Assembly (NCBI RefSeq): GCF_001005295.1
Contig: NZ_LBMK01000001.1
Coordinates: 993,241-1,057,240, forward strand
From: Streptomyces yangpuensis
GTDB taxonomy: Bacteria > Actinomycetota > Actinomycetes > Streptomycetales > Streptomycetaceae
Reading direction: 5' to 3'
DNA length: 64,000 bases
The notes beneath the pieces were generated by a model that saw only the letters and a list, made by a program, of their open reading frames with translations, did not search any database and was not told where the DNA came from. Position 1 is the first letter of the stretch, and each line of letters opens with the position of its first letter. This document shows, piece by piece, positions 38,645 to 46,119 of the stretch. The position numbers and the translations under genes were made by a program.

Positions 38645-39846
38645 TCACCGCCCGGGACGACCGCCGCCGCACCTTCGAGACCGTGCCCGCCGGGGTGGAG
38701 GCGGTGAGCTGGTGGGGCCGGGCCTGGGTGGCCGCCCTGGAGGAGGTCTCCCGCGACCCGGCCCGGCTGGCCCGGGGCCGCGGGTACGCCGAGGGCGGGC
38801 ACGTCGACGCGGTGACCGTCACCCCCGGCCGGATCGTCGCGTACGTCCGGGGCAGCAGGCCCCGCCCGTACCGCACCGAGCTGATCCTGCCCGCCTTCGC
38901 GGACGCGGAGTGGAGCGAGCTGCTGGAAGAGGTCGCGGCCGACCCCGCGGCGCTCGGCGCCCTCCTGGAGCGAGAGGTTCCGCAGTCGCTGGCGGGGACC
39001 GTCCTGCCCGGGGCGGGCGAGCTCGTCCCGCACTGCTCCTGCCCGGACACCGGGCGCCCGCCGTGCAAGCATGCCGCCGCCCTCTGCTACCGGGCGGCCC
39101 GCCTCCTCGACGAGGACCCCTTCGTCCTGCTGCTCCTGCGCGGCCGCGGCGAGCGGGAGCTCCTGGACGACCTGACCCGCCGCAATGCCGCCCACGCCGC
39201 CCGGGAACAGCCCGAGGAGGCACCGGACTTCCCCGGGGTACCGGCCCGGGAGGCGCTCACCCGGACCGTGCTGCCGCCGCTGCCCGCGCCGCTCGCCGCG
39301 CCCGCGGCGGCGGGCCTTCCGCCCGCCTACCCGGCCGACCCGGCGGCCCCGGACCCGCTGGCACTCGACCAGTTGGCCTCCGACGCGGCCGCCCGCGCCC
39401 TCGCGCTGCTCACCACCGGCGAGGACCCGATCGCCGGGCTCACCCTCTGGCAGGACGCCGTCCGGCTGGCCTCCGCGGATCCCACGGCGGGCCTGACGGG
39501 TGCGGCCCGCGTCCTCTACCGGGACCTGGCCCGCGCCACCGGGCGTACCACCACCGACCTCGCGCGGGCCGCGGCGGCCTGGCGCCAGGGCGGGCGTGCC
39601 GCCCTGGCCGCGCTCGAAGAGGCCTGGGACCCGCCGGCCGGACCCTTCGACCGGGCCCGTCCGGCGCTCCTCGCCGCGTCGCAGGGGGTCTTCCGCCCCG
39701 AGCGCAACCGCCTGACGTCCCGCACCCGCCAGCTCCGGCTCGGCCGGGACGCCCTCTGGTACGCCTACGAGTCCCGGCCGGGCGACGACGACTGGTGGCC
39801 CACGGGCCGCCCCGCCCAGGACCCGGTCAGCGCCCTGCTGGGCTGA
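38641..39846 (+). CDS. SWIM zinc-finger protein
   Basis: The 401-residue protein carries a SWIM zinc finger with ligands C132, C134, C142 and H144 (HCSCPDTGRPPCKHAAAL). Before it is the region RGRGYAEGGHVDAVTVTPGRIVAYVRGSRPRPYRTEL typical of the family. The C-terminal half is helical and Ala-rich. SWIM proteins are found next to SNF2 ATPases in many bacteria and are thought to bind DNA or the partner. The ATG at 38641 overlaps the SNF2 stop codon. The 3' end overlaps the convergent HAD gene by 20 bases. Confidence 0.9.
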   Translation: MITARDDRRRTFETVPAGVEAVSWWGRAWVAALEEVSRDPARLARGRGYAEGGHVDAVTVTPGRIVAYVRGSRPRPYRTELILPAFADAEWSELLEEVAADPAALGALLEREVPQSLAGTVLPGAGELVPHCSCPDTGRPPCKHAAALCYRAARLLDEDPFVLLLLRGRGERELLDDLTRRNAAHAAREQPEEAPDFPGVPAREALTRTVLPPLPAPLAAPAAAGLPPAYPADPAAPDPLALDQLASDAAARALALLTTGEDPIAGLTLWQDAVRLASADPTAGLTGAARVLYRDLARATGRTTTDLARAAAAWRQGGRAALAALEEAWDPPAGPFDRARPALLAASQGVFRPERNRLTSRTRQLRLGRDALWYAYESRPGDDDWWPTGRPAQDPVSALLG

Positions 39847-40375
39847 GACCCTCCGCCCATCGGGTCAGGGCCGTGAAGTCGCGGTCCCGCAGGCCGTGGC
39901 GCGGGTGGACGCGCAGCAGGAGGGCCGGGGCCGGATGGTGGGCGGCGACCCACGCCCGGTCCCGCGGGGTGATCATGTCGTCGACCCAGGCGAAGGGGCG
40001 GCCGGCGGCCCAGTCCCTCAGGTGCCGGGTCTTCCAGGAGAGGCCGTCGGGGTCCTCGGCGAACAGTTCGGGCCATTCGACGACGGACAGGTCGCCGGGG
40101 AGCCCGATGTGCGGGGAGATCAGGGTGTTGGCCTGGTGCGTCCACGCGGTGGCCCAGGTGAGCTCGAAGGGCAGGGCCAGCAGCCGGGCGCCGTGGGAGG
40201 GGTGGAGGCGGATCCGGGCACCGCGTCGTGCCCTGCGGGATTCGGGGTCGCGGTAGGAGAGCCAGACCTCCGGCCACATGCGGTGGCTCTTGTACCCGCG
40301 CAGCCCGGCGAAGGGGGCGCGGAAGGGGTTGAGGGGGCCGTCCACGTCGAGGAGGAGCAGCGGGCGTGCAGTCAT
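39827..40375 (-). CDS. HAD-like hydrolase
   Basis: The 182-residue protein begins LLLLDVDGPLNPF, the HAD nucleophile motif (DxDG), and ends with FAWVDDMITPRDRAW, which fits the HAD motif IV acidic pair. The middle contains HPSHGARLLALPFELTWATAWTHQAN, typical of actinobacterial small HAD proteins. Phosphatase activity is likely but the substrate is unknown. ATG at 40375 gives MTARPLLLLDVDG; the longer frame runs into the chaplin promoter region. Confidence 0.82.
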   Translation of the reverse strand: MTARPLLLLDVDGPLNPFRAPFAGLRGYKSHRMWPEVWLSYRDPESRRARRGARIRLHPSHGARLLALPFELTWATAWTHQANTLISPHIGLPGDLSVVEWPELFAEDPDGLSWKTRHLRDWAAGRPFAWVDDMITPRDRAWVAAHHPAPALLLRVHPRHGLRDRDFTALTRWAEGLSPAGR

Positions 40376-40454
40376 GAAGTACCCAGTACCCAGTACACGA
40401 TTGAGTGAAATGCCTACCGCTTCTATAACCCGTATGGGTTCGCAGGCGTTGTCT

Positions 40455-40486
40455 CCGGTGCGGGGCGAGGCCCCGAAATCCACCGG
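40455..40486 (+). promoter_or_regulatory. Leader hairpin before the chaplin gene
   Basis: CCGGTG (40455-40460) pairs with CACCGG (40481-40486), and inside it CGGGGC (40461-40466) pairs with GCCCCG (40470-40475). The result is a 12-bp stem with a 5-base bulge and a GAG loop. It ends 15 bases before the chaplin ATG, next to the ribosome site. Confidence 0.45.
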
Positions 40487-40501
40487 AAGGCAGGGAAAGT
40501 G

Positions 40502-41191
40502 ATGCGTAACAGTCGTCGAAGCGGCTTGATCGCGGCGGTCGTTGCGGGCGGCGGTCTGGCCGTCGCGGGTGTGGGCGGCTTCGCCCACGCCGACGCGGAC
40601 GCGGACGGCAGGGCCGAGCGCTCGCCGGGTCTGCTGTCCGGGAACCTGATCCAGCTGCCCGTGAACCTGCCGGTGAACGCCTGCGGGAACACCGTGAACG
40701 TGGTCGGCGTGCTGAATCCCGCGGCCGGCAACCGCTGTGCGAACGAGTCCGGGGGCGGCGGCCATGCCGAGCAGGGCGGCGGGAACGGCGGGGGAGCCGT
40801 GGCAGAGGGGCGCGGAAAGGATTCTCCGGGCGTATTGTCAGGCAATGGGATCCAGTTGCCCGTCGACCTCCCGCTGAACGTCAGCGGCAACTCCGTCAAC
40901 GTGGTCGGCATCGGGAACCCCGTGTACGGCAACTCGTCCGTCAACGGCGAGAAGCCCACCCCCGGCAAGCCCGTCCAGCCGCCCGTCGTCGAGAAGCCGG
41001 TCATCCCGGCCGAGCCGGCCAAGCCGGCCACCCCCGTCACGCCGGTCGTCCCGGTCACCGAGGTCCAGCCGCCGCGGCACAGTGAGGCGCTCGCCCACAC
41101 CGGCGCCGACGGTGTCGGCTACCTGGTGCCCGCCGGTGGTGCCCTGCTGCTCGGGGGCGCCCTGCTCTACCGCCGCTTCCGCCTCAACTAG
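40502..41191 (+). CDS. Long chaplin with sortase signal
   Basis: The 229-residue protein has a signal peptide ending near FAHADADA. It then has two chaplin domains (about 41-81 and 108-147), a Pro/Lys/Val-rich wall-spanning segment, a sortase motif LAHTG (197-201), a membrane helix and a basic end (YRRFRLN). Long chaplins (ChpA/B/C type) are attached to the wall by class E sortase and help form the hydrophobic amyloid coat of aerial hyphae. Domain 1 has the usual two Cys (C61, C79). Domain 2 has Ser at both matching positions (S128, S146). ATG at 40502 follows AGGGAAAG; a GTG one codon upstream is possible. Confidence 0.93.
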   Translation: MRNSRRSGLIAAVVAGGGLAVAGVGGFAHADADADGRAERSPGLLSGNLIQLPVNLPVNACGNTVNVVGVLNPAAGNRCANESGGGGHAEQGGGNGGGAVAEGRGKDSPGVLSGNGIQLPVDLPLNVSGNSVNVVGIGNPVYGNSSVNGEKPTPGKPVQPPVVEKPVIPAEPAKPATPVTPVVPVTEVQPPRHSEALAHTGADGVGYLVPAGGALLLGGALLYRRFRLN

Positions 41192-41386
41192 GCCGTCTCT
41201 TCCGGATCTTGCCTGACCCGCGCCGCCCGGCACCGCACCTCACCGCGTTGTCGAGGCACCCGAGTGCGTCCGGTACACGGGCGCCTCTCCGTCTTGCGAT
41301 GCTTCCCCTCGGCCCTGCGGGCCTGGGGAGGCCCCATGGCACCGGACGACGCGGGCTCAATCGGCAAGATCCGAAAGAGACGACCT
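41190..41386. mobile_element. 197-bp element with terminal inverted repeats (MITE-like)
   Basis: The 24-base ends (41190-41213 and 41363-41386) are inverted copies with two mismatches: AGGYCGTCTCTTYCGGATCT plus TGCC. Similarity continues inward, with gaps, for about another 20 bases (TGA.CCCGCGyCGyCCGG). No transposase is present. The interior holds two GC-rich hairpins that could act as terminators. It separates the convergent chaplin and DUF2293 genes; its left end touches the chaplin stop codon, and its right end encodes the last residues and stop of DUF2293. Confidence 0.6.
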
Positions 41387-42049
41387 GGCCTCCCTCCGCG
41401 GCACGGTGCGCCACCCGTCCAGGATGGCGTCGATCCGCGCGGCCAGCCGGGCGCGGGCCGCGAAGCGGGGGACGCCCGCCATCAGCAGGGCGTCGTACTC
41501 GGTGTCGGTGTGCCGTACGGCCGCCCGCACCGCCACCGAGACCGCCGCCTCGTCCAGGGCCCGCCCGGCCGCGGTGCGGCCCACCCGGCCGCTGCCGCGC
41601 AGCGAGGCATGGGCGGCGATCGCCACGGCCCGGTCGGCCGGGCAGCCGGGGAACAGCCGCACTATCTCGGCGGCGAACGCCGCCGTGAAGCGGACGTCCT
41701 GCGCCGCGCGGCGCAGCCGGTCGCGCTCCCGGCGGCGCGCCCGCGCCTCGGAGTCCGCCAGGCAGGCCCGTTCCGCGCCGGCCAGCGCCGCCTCCTCGAC
41801 GAGGAGCCCGAGACGCTCGTACCGGCGGCGCCGCCTGTGGAAGCGGACCACGACCGCGCTGAGCGCACTCGCCTCGCGCGAACGGCGGGTCAGCGCGGCG
41901 TCCCCGCGCGGCAGGTAGACGAGATGCCCCAGATCCGCGCAGTCCAGACACCGGGGCACACCGGCCTCGCGCACCAGGTGCCGGAGGGGCCCCTGTCGGC
42001 ACTCCGCGCAGTGGATCTGCTTCAGCGACTCGAAAACGACCAGGCTCAT
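41357..42049 (-). CDS. DUF2293 domain protein
   Basis: The 230-residue protein has an N-terminal double CxxC pattern (HCAECRQGP and RCLDCADLGHLVYLP), suggesting a zinc-binding site. A long basic helical region (RRRRRYERLGLLVEEAALAGAERACLADSEARARRRERD in pieces) and the DUF2293 segment (FPGCPADRAVAIAAHASLRGSGRVGR, VSVAVRAAVRHTDTEYDALL) follow. The function is unknown. The last ten or so residues and the stop codon fall in the inverted-repeat element, so the natural C-terminus may have been replaced. ATG at 42049 is chosen because it gives the zinc region close to the N-terminus. Confidence 0.85.
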   Translation of the reverse strand: MSLVVFESLKQIHCAECRQGPLRHLVREAGVPRCLDCADLGHLVYLPRGDAALTRRSREASALSAVVVRFHRRRRRYERLGLLVEEAALAGAERACLADSEARARRRERDRLRRAAQDVRFTAAFAAEIVRLFPGCPADRAVAIAAHASLRGSGRVGRTAAGRALDEAAVSVAVRAAVRHTDTEYDALLMAGVPRFAARARLAARIDAILDGWRTVPRREARSSLSDLAD

Positions 42050-42196
42050 ACAGGTGTGATACCGCCGTCCGGCCCTCATATCACCTGGTGGGGAAGGACG
42101 TTGAGGTTTCACCGACTCTTCCGGATCCGGCCTGATCACTCCTACGGTGGGCCGTGGACCATGGACCACGGGGGCCGGTCCACGGAGGAGGAGCAC

Positions 42197-42595
42197 ATGC
42201 GCGCACGGCGGACGACCACGGCGCGGCCGCCGGTGACCGGCTTCGGCATGGGCACCGGCAGGGCATGCGTGACCACGATCCCGGCAGGCCGGGAGATCGT
42301 CATCCCGCCCGGCGGCTGCACCGGCTGGCACTACCACCGGGTGCGGCTGGAAGCCGTCGTCCTGGCGGGCACCCTGACCCGGGTCCTGCACGACCTCACC
42401 GTCGAGGTGCACCGGCCCGGGACCGCCTTCGTGGAACCCGCGGGCATCGGACACATACACCTGGGCCACAACCTGGGCACCGAACCGGTCGTCCTGCACG
42501 TGACCCCCCGACTGCCCGAGGGGACCCCCTTCTCCATACCCACGCCGGCTCCGGCCGGCGCCACCCCGGAGGTCTGCCTCCACCACACCCACTGA
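42197..42595 (+). CDS. Cupin domain protein
   Basis: The 132-residue protein has a single cupin fold: PPGGCTGWHYHRVRLEAVVLAGTLTRV (metal-binding motif 1 with G-HxH...E-like) and motif 2 region FVEPAGIGHIHLGHNLGTEPVVLHVT. Small cupins bind a metal and often a small molecule, and act as enzymes or sensors. ATG at 42197 has GGAGGAGGAG 3 bases upstream. A TACGGT box at 42141-42146 suggests its own promoter. It converges on the WGR gene. Confidence 0.85.
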   Translation: MRARRTTTARPPVTGFGMGTGRACVTTIPAGREIVIPPGGCTGWHYHRVRLEAVVLAGTLTRVLHDLTVEVHRPGTAFVEPAGIGHIHLGHNLGTEPVVLHVTPRLPEGTPFSIPTPAPAGATPEVCLHHTH

Positions 42596-42622
42596 GCCGC
42601 CGCCCAGGCAGCCCGGCCGCGC

Positions 42623-44077
42623 TCACACCAGTCGGCGTATCTCCCCGCGGACCCGGTAGAAGCCCCCGGAGGCCGCGTGCAGGCCGTCGACCACGTACCG
42701 GGCGCCGACCTCCCTGATCCCCCGCGGGAACTGCACGTTCCAGGACGGCTCGAAGCCGCCCGACACCACCTGCACCCGCATCCGGCCCCCCTGCTGGACG
42801 CACTCCACCACCACGGAGCCCGCCGGCTCCGAGGCCACCGCGGCCATCGAGACCGTCGCCACCGCCGAGGCCGAGGCGGCCGGGGTGAACACCGGCAGCG
42901 CTGCCGCCGACTTCACATCCATCGGTGCGGGCACCGAACCCTGCTGGGCCGCCGCGATCGCCTGCTCGCTCGCGTCCACGCAGACCAGGGAGCCGTCCGT
43001 GGTCACCAGATACAGCCGCTCGTCCAGGTACTGCATCGACAGCGCCGACCCGCCGCCGGTCCCCAGCTTCCACAGCCGGTTCCCGTCCGCGTCGAAGCAG
43101 TAGACCGAGGAGGAGGAGTCGCCCGCGAAGACATGACGGCCGTCCGGCGAGGTCGCGCACGAATACACCGCCGCGTCGCACCGGTAGGTCGCCTCCGTCG
43201 CGCCCGAGGCCTTCGACAGCCGCTGCACGGTGTTGCGGACCGTACCCGCATACACCGAGTGCTCCTCCTGCCAGCCGAACAGGACACCGCCCGGGGTGGC
43301 GCTGTGCCACAACTGCCCGGTGCCGTCCGCTGCGTAGGCCGTCACACCGGCGCTGTGCCCGTGGTAGACCGCCCGCTCGTCGGCCCGCACCATCCATGCA
43401 CCCGACCCGGAGGACTTCCGCGACCACTGGTGCTCGTCCTCGTGGTCGATGACGGTCAGACCGCCGTTCGCATCGGAGACGTTCAGCACGCCCTCGTGGA
43501 TGTCCAGCCAGTAGATGTCCACATCCGCAGCGATGCCGTAGGCACCGAACGGCACCTTCGACGACAGGTCGTACACCGTGCCGTCGTCACAGCCCGCGTA
43601 TATCCAGAACTCGTCCGCCACCAGGCACTTCACCCCGTCCGGCAGTGAATAGCGGGCCAGCACCTCACCGCCGTGGCTCAGCGTGTAGACGTCACCGGCC
43701 TGGTTGCCGACCCAGCAGCGGTCCTCGTCGACGTGGATCCCGAAGGCCGCTGAACCGGTACGGAAGCGCCACAGCACCGGGGCCACGGCACGCGCCGTCG
43801 ACGGCGCCGACGTCACCTGGCGGCGCGTCACCGCCCGGGCGGCCCGCTGCCCCTGCACGGCCGGGGCGTACCCCTTGCGGACCTTCTCCCCGATCTTCTT
43901 GGCGGCGGCGGCCCGGGCCTTCTCGGCCGTCGGGAACGAGGAGCTCTGCAACTGGCCGGGCGCGCCGATCCGTCCGTAGCGCACGGAGACGGCCGTGCCG
44001 TCCACGGTCACCTCGTAGAACTTGTGCGCCCCGCCACCGTCCTGCGACAGCTCCAGGTACGTCGTCTCCCGAGCCAT
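42623..44077 (-). CDS. WGR domain protein with a beta-propeller
   Basis: The 484-residue protein starts with a WGR domain (about 1-75: TTYLELSQDGGGAHKFYEVTVDG, VRYGRIGAPGQ, and the FPTAEKARAAAAKKIGEKVRKGY end). The WGR motif is 'YGRIG'. A long propeller-like region of repeated strands follows, with PQQ/YVTN-type blades (VGNQAGDVYTLSHGGEVLARY, YAGCDDGTVYDLS, YLVTTDGSLVCVDAS). A small strand-rich C-terminal domain comes last. WGR domains occur in PARPs and in bacterial proteins tied to DNA breaks and molybdate metabolism. Its promoter (44140-44162) is a perfect PafBC-type damage box. ATG at 44077 has GGGGAGGGG upstream. Confidence 0.87.
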   Translation of the reverse strand: MARETTYLELSQDGGGAHKFYEVTVDGTAVSVRYGRIGAPGQLQSSSFPTAEKARAAAAKKIGEKVRKGYAPAVQGQRAARAVTRRQVTSAPSTARAVAPVLWRFRTGSAAFGIHVDEDRCWVGNQAGDVYTLSHGGEVLARYSLPDGVKCLVADEFWIYAGCDDGTVYDLSSKVPFGAYGIAADVDIYWLDIHEGVLNVSDANGGLTVIDHEDEHQWSRKSSGSGAWMVRADERAVYHGHSAGVTAYAADGTGQLWHSATPGGVLFGWQEEHSVYAGTVRNTVQRLSKASGATEATYRCDAAVYSCATSPDGRHVFAGDSSSSVYCFDADGNRLWKLGTGGGSALSMQYLDERLYLVTTDGSLVCVDASEQAIAAAQQGSVPAPMDVKSAAALPVFTPAASASAVATVSMAAVASEPAGSVVVECVQQGGRMRVQVVSGGFEPSWNVQFPRGIREVGARYVVDGLHAASGGFYRVRGEIRRLV

Positions 44078-44139
44078 GACAGACCCCTCCCCGAAAACCG
44101 GTCCACCGGCGCCGTTTCCGCGGTGATCCCTCCTGAGAA

Positions 44140-44162
44140 AAGCTACGGGTGACCACTGACAA
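44140..44162 (-). promoter_or_regulatory. WGR gene promoter matching the PafBC/RecA-NDp box
   Basis: On the minus strand TTGTCAGTG (44162-44154), 8 bases, then TAGCTT (44145-44140), an exact match to tTGTCRGTG-N8-TAnnnT. Transcription would begin near 44133, about 56 bases before the WGR gene ATG. The box overlaps the start codon of the divergent gene at 44149. Confidence 0.8.
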
Positions 44163-44817
44163 TGGGCCGGTGCAGTGGAAAGCGATCACATGGCAGCGGA
44201 TGGCCGAGCGGCTCGCCGGTCACCTCGACGACCCGGACCACGCCCCCGGGCCCGACGCCTGGCAGCGCGTGGGCATCGACGGAGCGCCCGCGGCGGACAC
44301 CGGCGCCCTCGCCGGGCTGCTCGCGGAGGAACTGCGGCTGCGCGGACGCTCGGTCCTGGTCGTGCCGACCGGCGGCTTCCTGCGGCCGGCGTCCCTCCGC
44401 TTCGAGTTCGGACGCCGGGACGTGGACGCGTACCTGGACGGCTGGTACGACACGGCAGCGCTGTGGCGGGAGGTGTTCGGGCCGACCGATCCCGGCGGGA
44501 CCGGGCTGGTGCTGCCGGACCTGTGGGATCCGGCGACCGACCGGGCGACCCGCAGCCCCTACGTCGAACTCCCGGCCGGTGGTGTGCTGCTGGTGCACGG
44601 GCCGCTGCTGCTGGGGCGGTGGTTCCCCTTCGACCTGAGCGTTCACGTCCGGCTGTCGGCGGGGGCGCTCGCGCGGCGGACGGAGGAGTCCGAGCGGTGG
44701 ACGGCGGCGGCGTTCGCCCGGTACGAGGCGGAGGCGGATCCGGCCGGCGCCGCCGACGCGGTGGTGCGGGCCGATGATCCCAGGCATCCTGCCTGGACCG
44801 GGATTCGGGGGCGGTGA
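44149..44817 (+). CDS. Uridine-kinase-like protein with degenerate P-loop
   Basis: The 222-residue protein looks like the actinobacterial uridine kinase family: QRVGIDGAPAADTGALAGLLAEELRLRGRSVLVVPTGGFLRP (in parts), RRDVDAYLDGWYDTAALWREVF, GVLLVHGPLLLGRWFPFDLSVHVRLS and the final RADDPRHPAW. The P-loop, normally GxDGxxGxGKT/S, here reads GIDGAPAADTGALA and has no Lys before the Thr/Gly. Phosphoryl transfer is therefore doubtful. GTG at 44149 is the first supported start, although it lies inside the opposite gene's promoter; GTG 44170 is an alternative. Confidence 0.75.
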   Translation: MTTDNGPVQWKAITWQRMAERLAGHLDDPDHAPGPDAWQRVGIDGAPAADTGALAGLLAEELRLRGRSVLVVPTGGFLRPASLRFEFGRRDVDAYLDGWYDTAALWREVFGPTDPGGTGLVLPDLWDPATDRATRSPYVELPAGGVLLVHGPLLLGRWFPFDLSVHVRLSAGALARRTEESERWTAAAFARYEAEADPAGAADAVVRADDPRHPAWTGIRGR

Positions 44818-44891
44818 CGTGGGGTTGGGGTGCGGGTGCGGGTGCCGCTGCGCGGGGCCTCCTCCCCGCCCCGCCCTTTCGCCGTTTCCCG

Positions 44892-45136
44892 GGCTCTGCC
44901 CGGACCCGCGCCTCAAACGCCGGCGAGGCTGAACGGCAGGGGTTCCACCCGGACCCCGCGCCTCGAAGGCCGGCGGGGCTGAACGGCAGGGGCTCCGCCC
45001 CGGACCCGCGCCTCAAACGCCGGCGAGGCTGAACGGCAGGGGCTCTGCCCGGACCCCGCGCCTCGAAGGCCGGCGGGGCTGAACGGCAGGGGCTCCGCCC
45101 CGGACCCGCGCCTCAAACGGCGGCGGGGCTGGAGTG
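44892..45136. repeat. Tandem array of a 50-bp unit in 100-bp dimers
   Basis: Five units start with GGACCC at 44902, 44951, 45002, 45051 and 45102. The spacing alternates exactly 49/51 bp because two unit types alternate (A: CTCAAACGCCGGCGAGGCTG; B: CTCGAAGGCCGGCGGGGCTG). The last unit is diverged. The array fills most of the 397-base gap between the convergent uridine-kinase-like and psuK genes. Units abut without spacers, so it is not a CRISPR. Related single copies are common in Streptomyces intergenic DNA, and one lies inside hrpB. Confidence 0.9.
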
Positions 45137-45213
45137 GGCCGGTCGGGCGGGGAGTGGGCTGCGTCGGGCGTCGGGCCTGTTCGGGGGCAGGCGTTGCGGC
45201 AAGGCACCCCTGG

Positions 45214-46119
45214 CTAGGGGCGGCCGCCTGGGTGGGTTATGGCCTGGGCTGCTGCGCGGCAGCCTGCGCGGGCCGATTCCGTCTGGTCCGCGCCGTCCAG
45301 CCGGGCCGCCAGGAAGGCGCCGGTGAAGGCGTCACCGGCGCCCGTGGAGTCCACCACCGGCTCGGCCGGTTCCGCGGCCGCCACCTCGGCCGTGATCCTG
45401 CCCCGCTCGGCCACCAGCGCCCCCGCCGGGCCCCGGGTCACCACCACCAGCGGCACCCGCCGGCTCAGCTCCGTCGCCGCCCGGGCCGCCCCGGCCCGCT
45501 CCGGCAGCCCGGCCAGCAGCCGGGCCTCGTCCTCGTTCGGCAGCAGCACCCCCGCCCCCGCCACGGCGTCCAGGAAGCGCTGCGGGCCCAACGCCGCCAG
45601 GAACCCCGCCGACGCCGGGTCCACGCTCACCGGCACACCCCGCGTCCGCGCCGCCCGCAGCGCGACCATGGCCAGCTCCCGGCTGCTGTCCGCGAAGAAA
45701 AGATAACCGGACAGATGGAGATGCGCCGCCCCGTCCAGCAGGGACGGAGCCCAGTCGGCCGGGCACAGCCGCAACGAAGCCCCGCTGTCGGTGAGGAAGG
45801 TCCGCTCCGCGTCCGTGCCGACGAGGGCCACCACCGTCCCGGTCGGCTCCTCCGCGTCGACCACCAGCCGGGGCCGCACCCCCGCGTCCACCAGGGCCCG
45901 CTCGTGCCACCGCGCCGATTCCGTGCCCACCCGCGCAAGGAGGCGTACCTCGGCGCTCCCCGTACGGGCGGCCCAGCACGCCGCGTTGGCCCCCGCCCCG
46001 CCCGGCAGGGTCCGGATGCGGGCCGCGGTGTCGGTGGCCGGGGCCAGCGGCTCCGGATGCATGGCCACCACGTCCGTCACCACGTCGCCGACCACGAGCA
46101 GCGCCCCCGCCGCGGTCAT
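45214..46119 (-). CDS. psuK: PfkB-family sugar kinase, probable pseudouridine kinase
   Basis: The 301-residue protein is a PfkB (ribokinase-like) kinase. The first signature LPGGAGANAACWAARTG, the middle GYLFFADSSRELA and the second signature DSTGAGDAFTGAFL are all visible; the final Asp is the catalytic base. Its ATG (46119) overlaps the stop of the pseudouridine-5'-phosphate glycosidase gene (ATGA). This pairing is typical of psuG-psuK, in which the kinase makes pseudouridine 5'-phosphate for PsuG. Specificity is inferred from the neighbour; a ribokinase or adenosine kinase role is the alternative. Confidence 0.85.
   Translation of the reverse strand: MTAAGALLVVGDVVTDVVAMHPEPLAPATDTAARIRTLPGGAGANAACWAARTGSAEVRLLARVGTESARWHERALVDAGVRPRLVVDAEEPTGTVVALVGTDAERTFLTDSGASLRLCPADWAPSLLDGAAHLHLSGYLFFADSSRELAMVALRAARTRGVPVSVDPASAGFLAALGPQRFLDAVAGAGVLLPNEDEARLLAGLPERAGAARAATELSRRVPLVVVTRGPAGALVAERGRITAEVAAAEPAEPVVDSTGAGDAFTGAFLAARLDGADQTESARAGCRAAAQAITHPGGRP

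Noticed and set aside
44892..45136. Tandem array considered as a CRISPR
   Set aside because: Units abut with no unique spacers, alternate between two types and there are no cas genes nearby.
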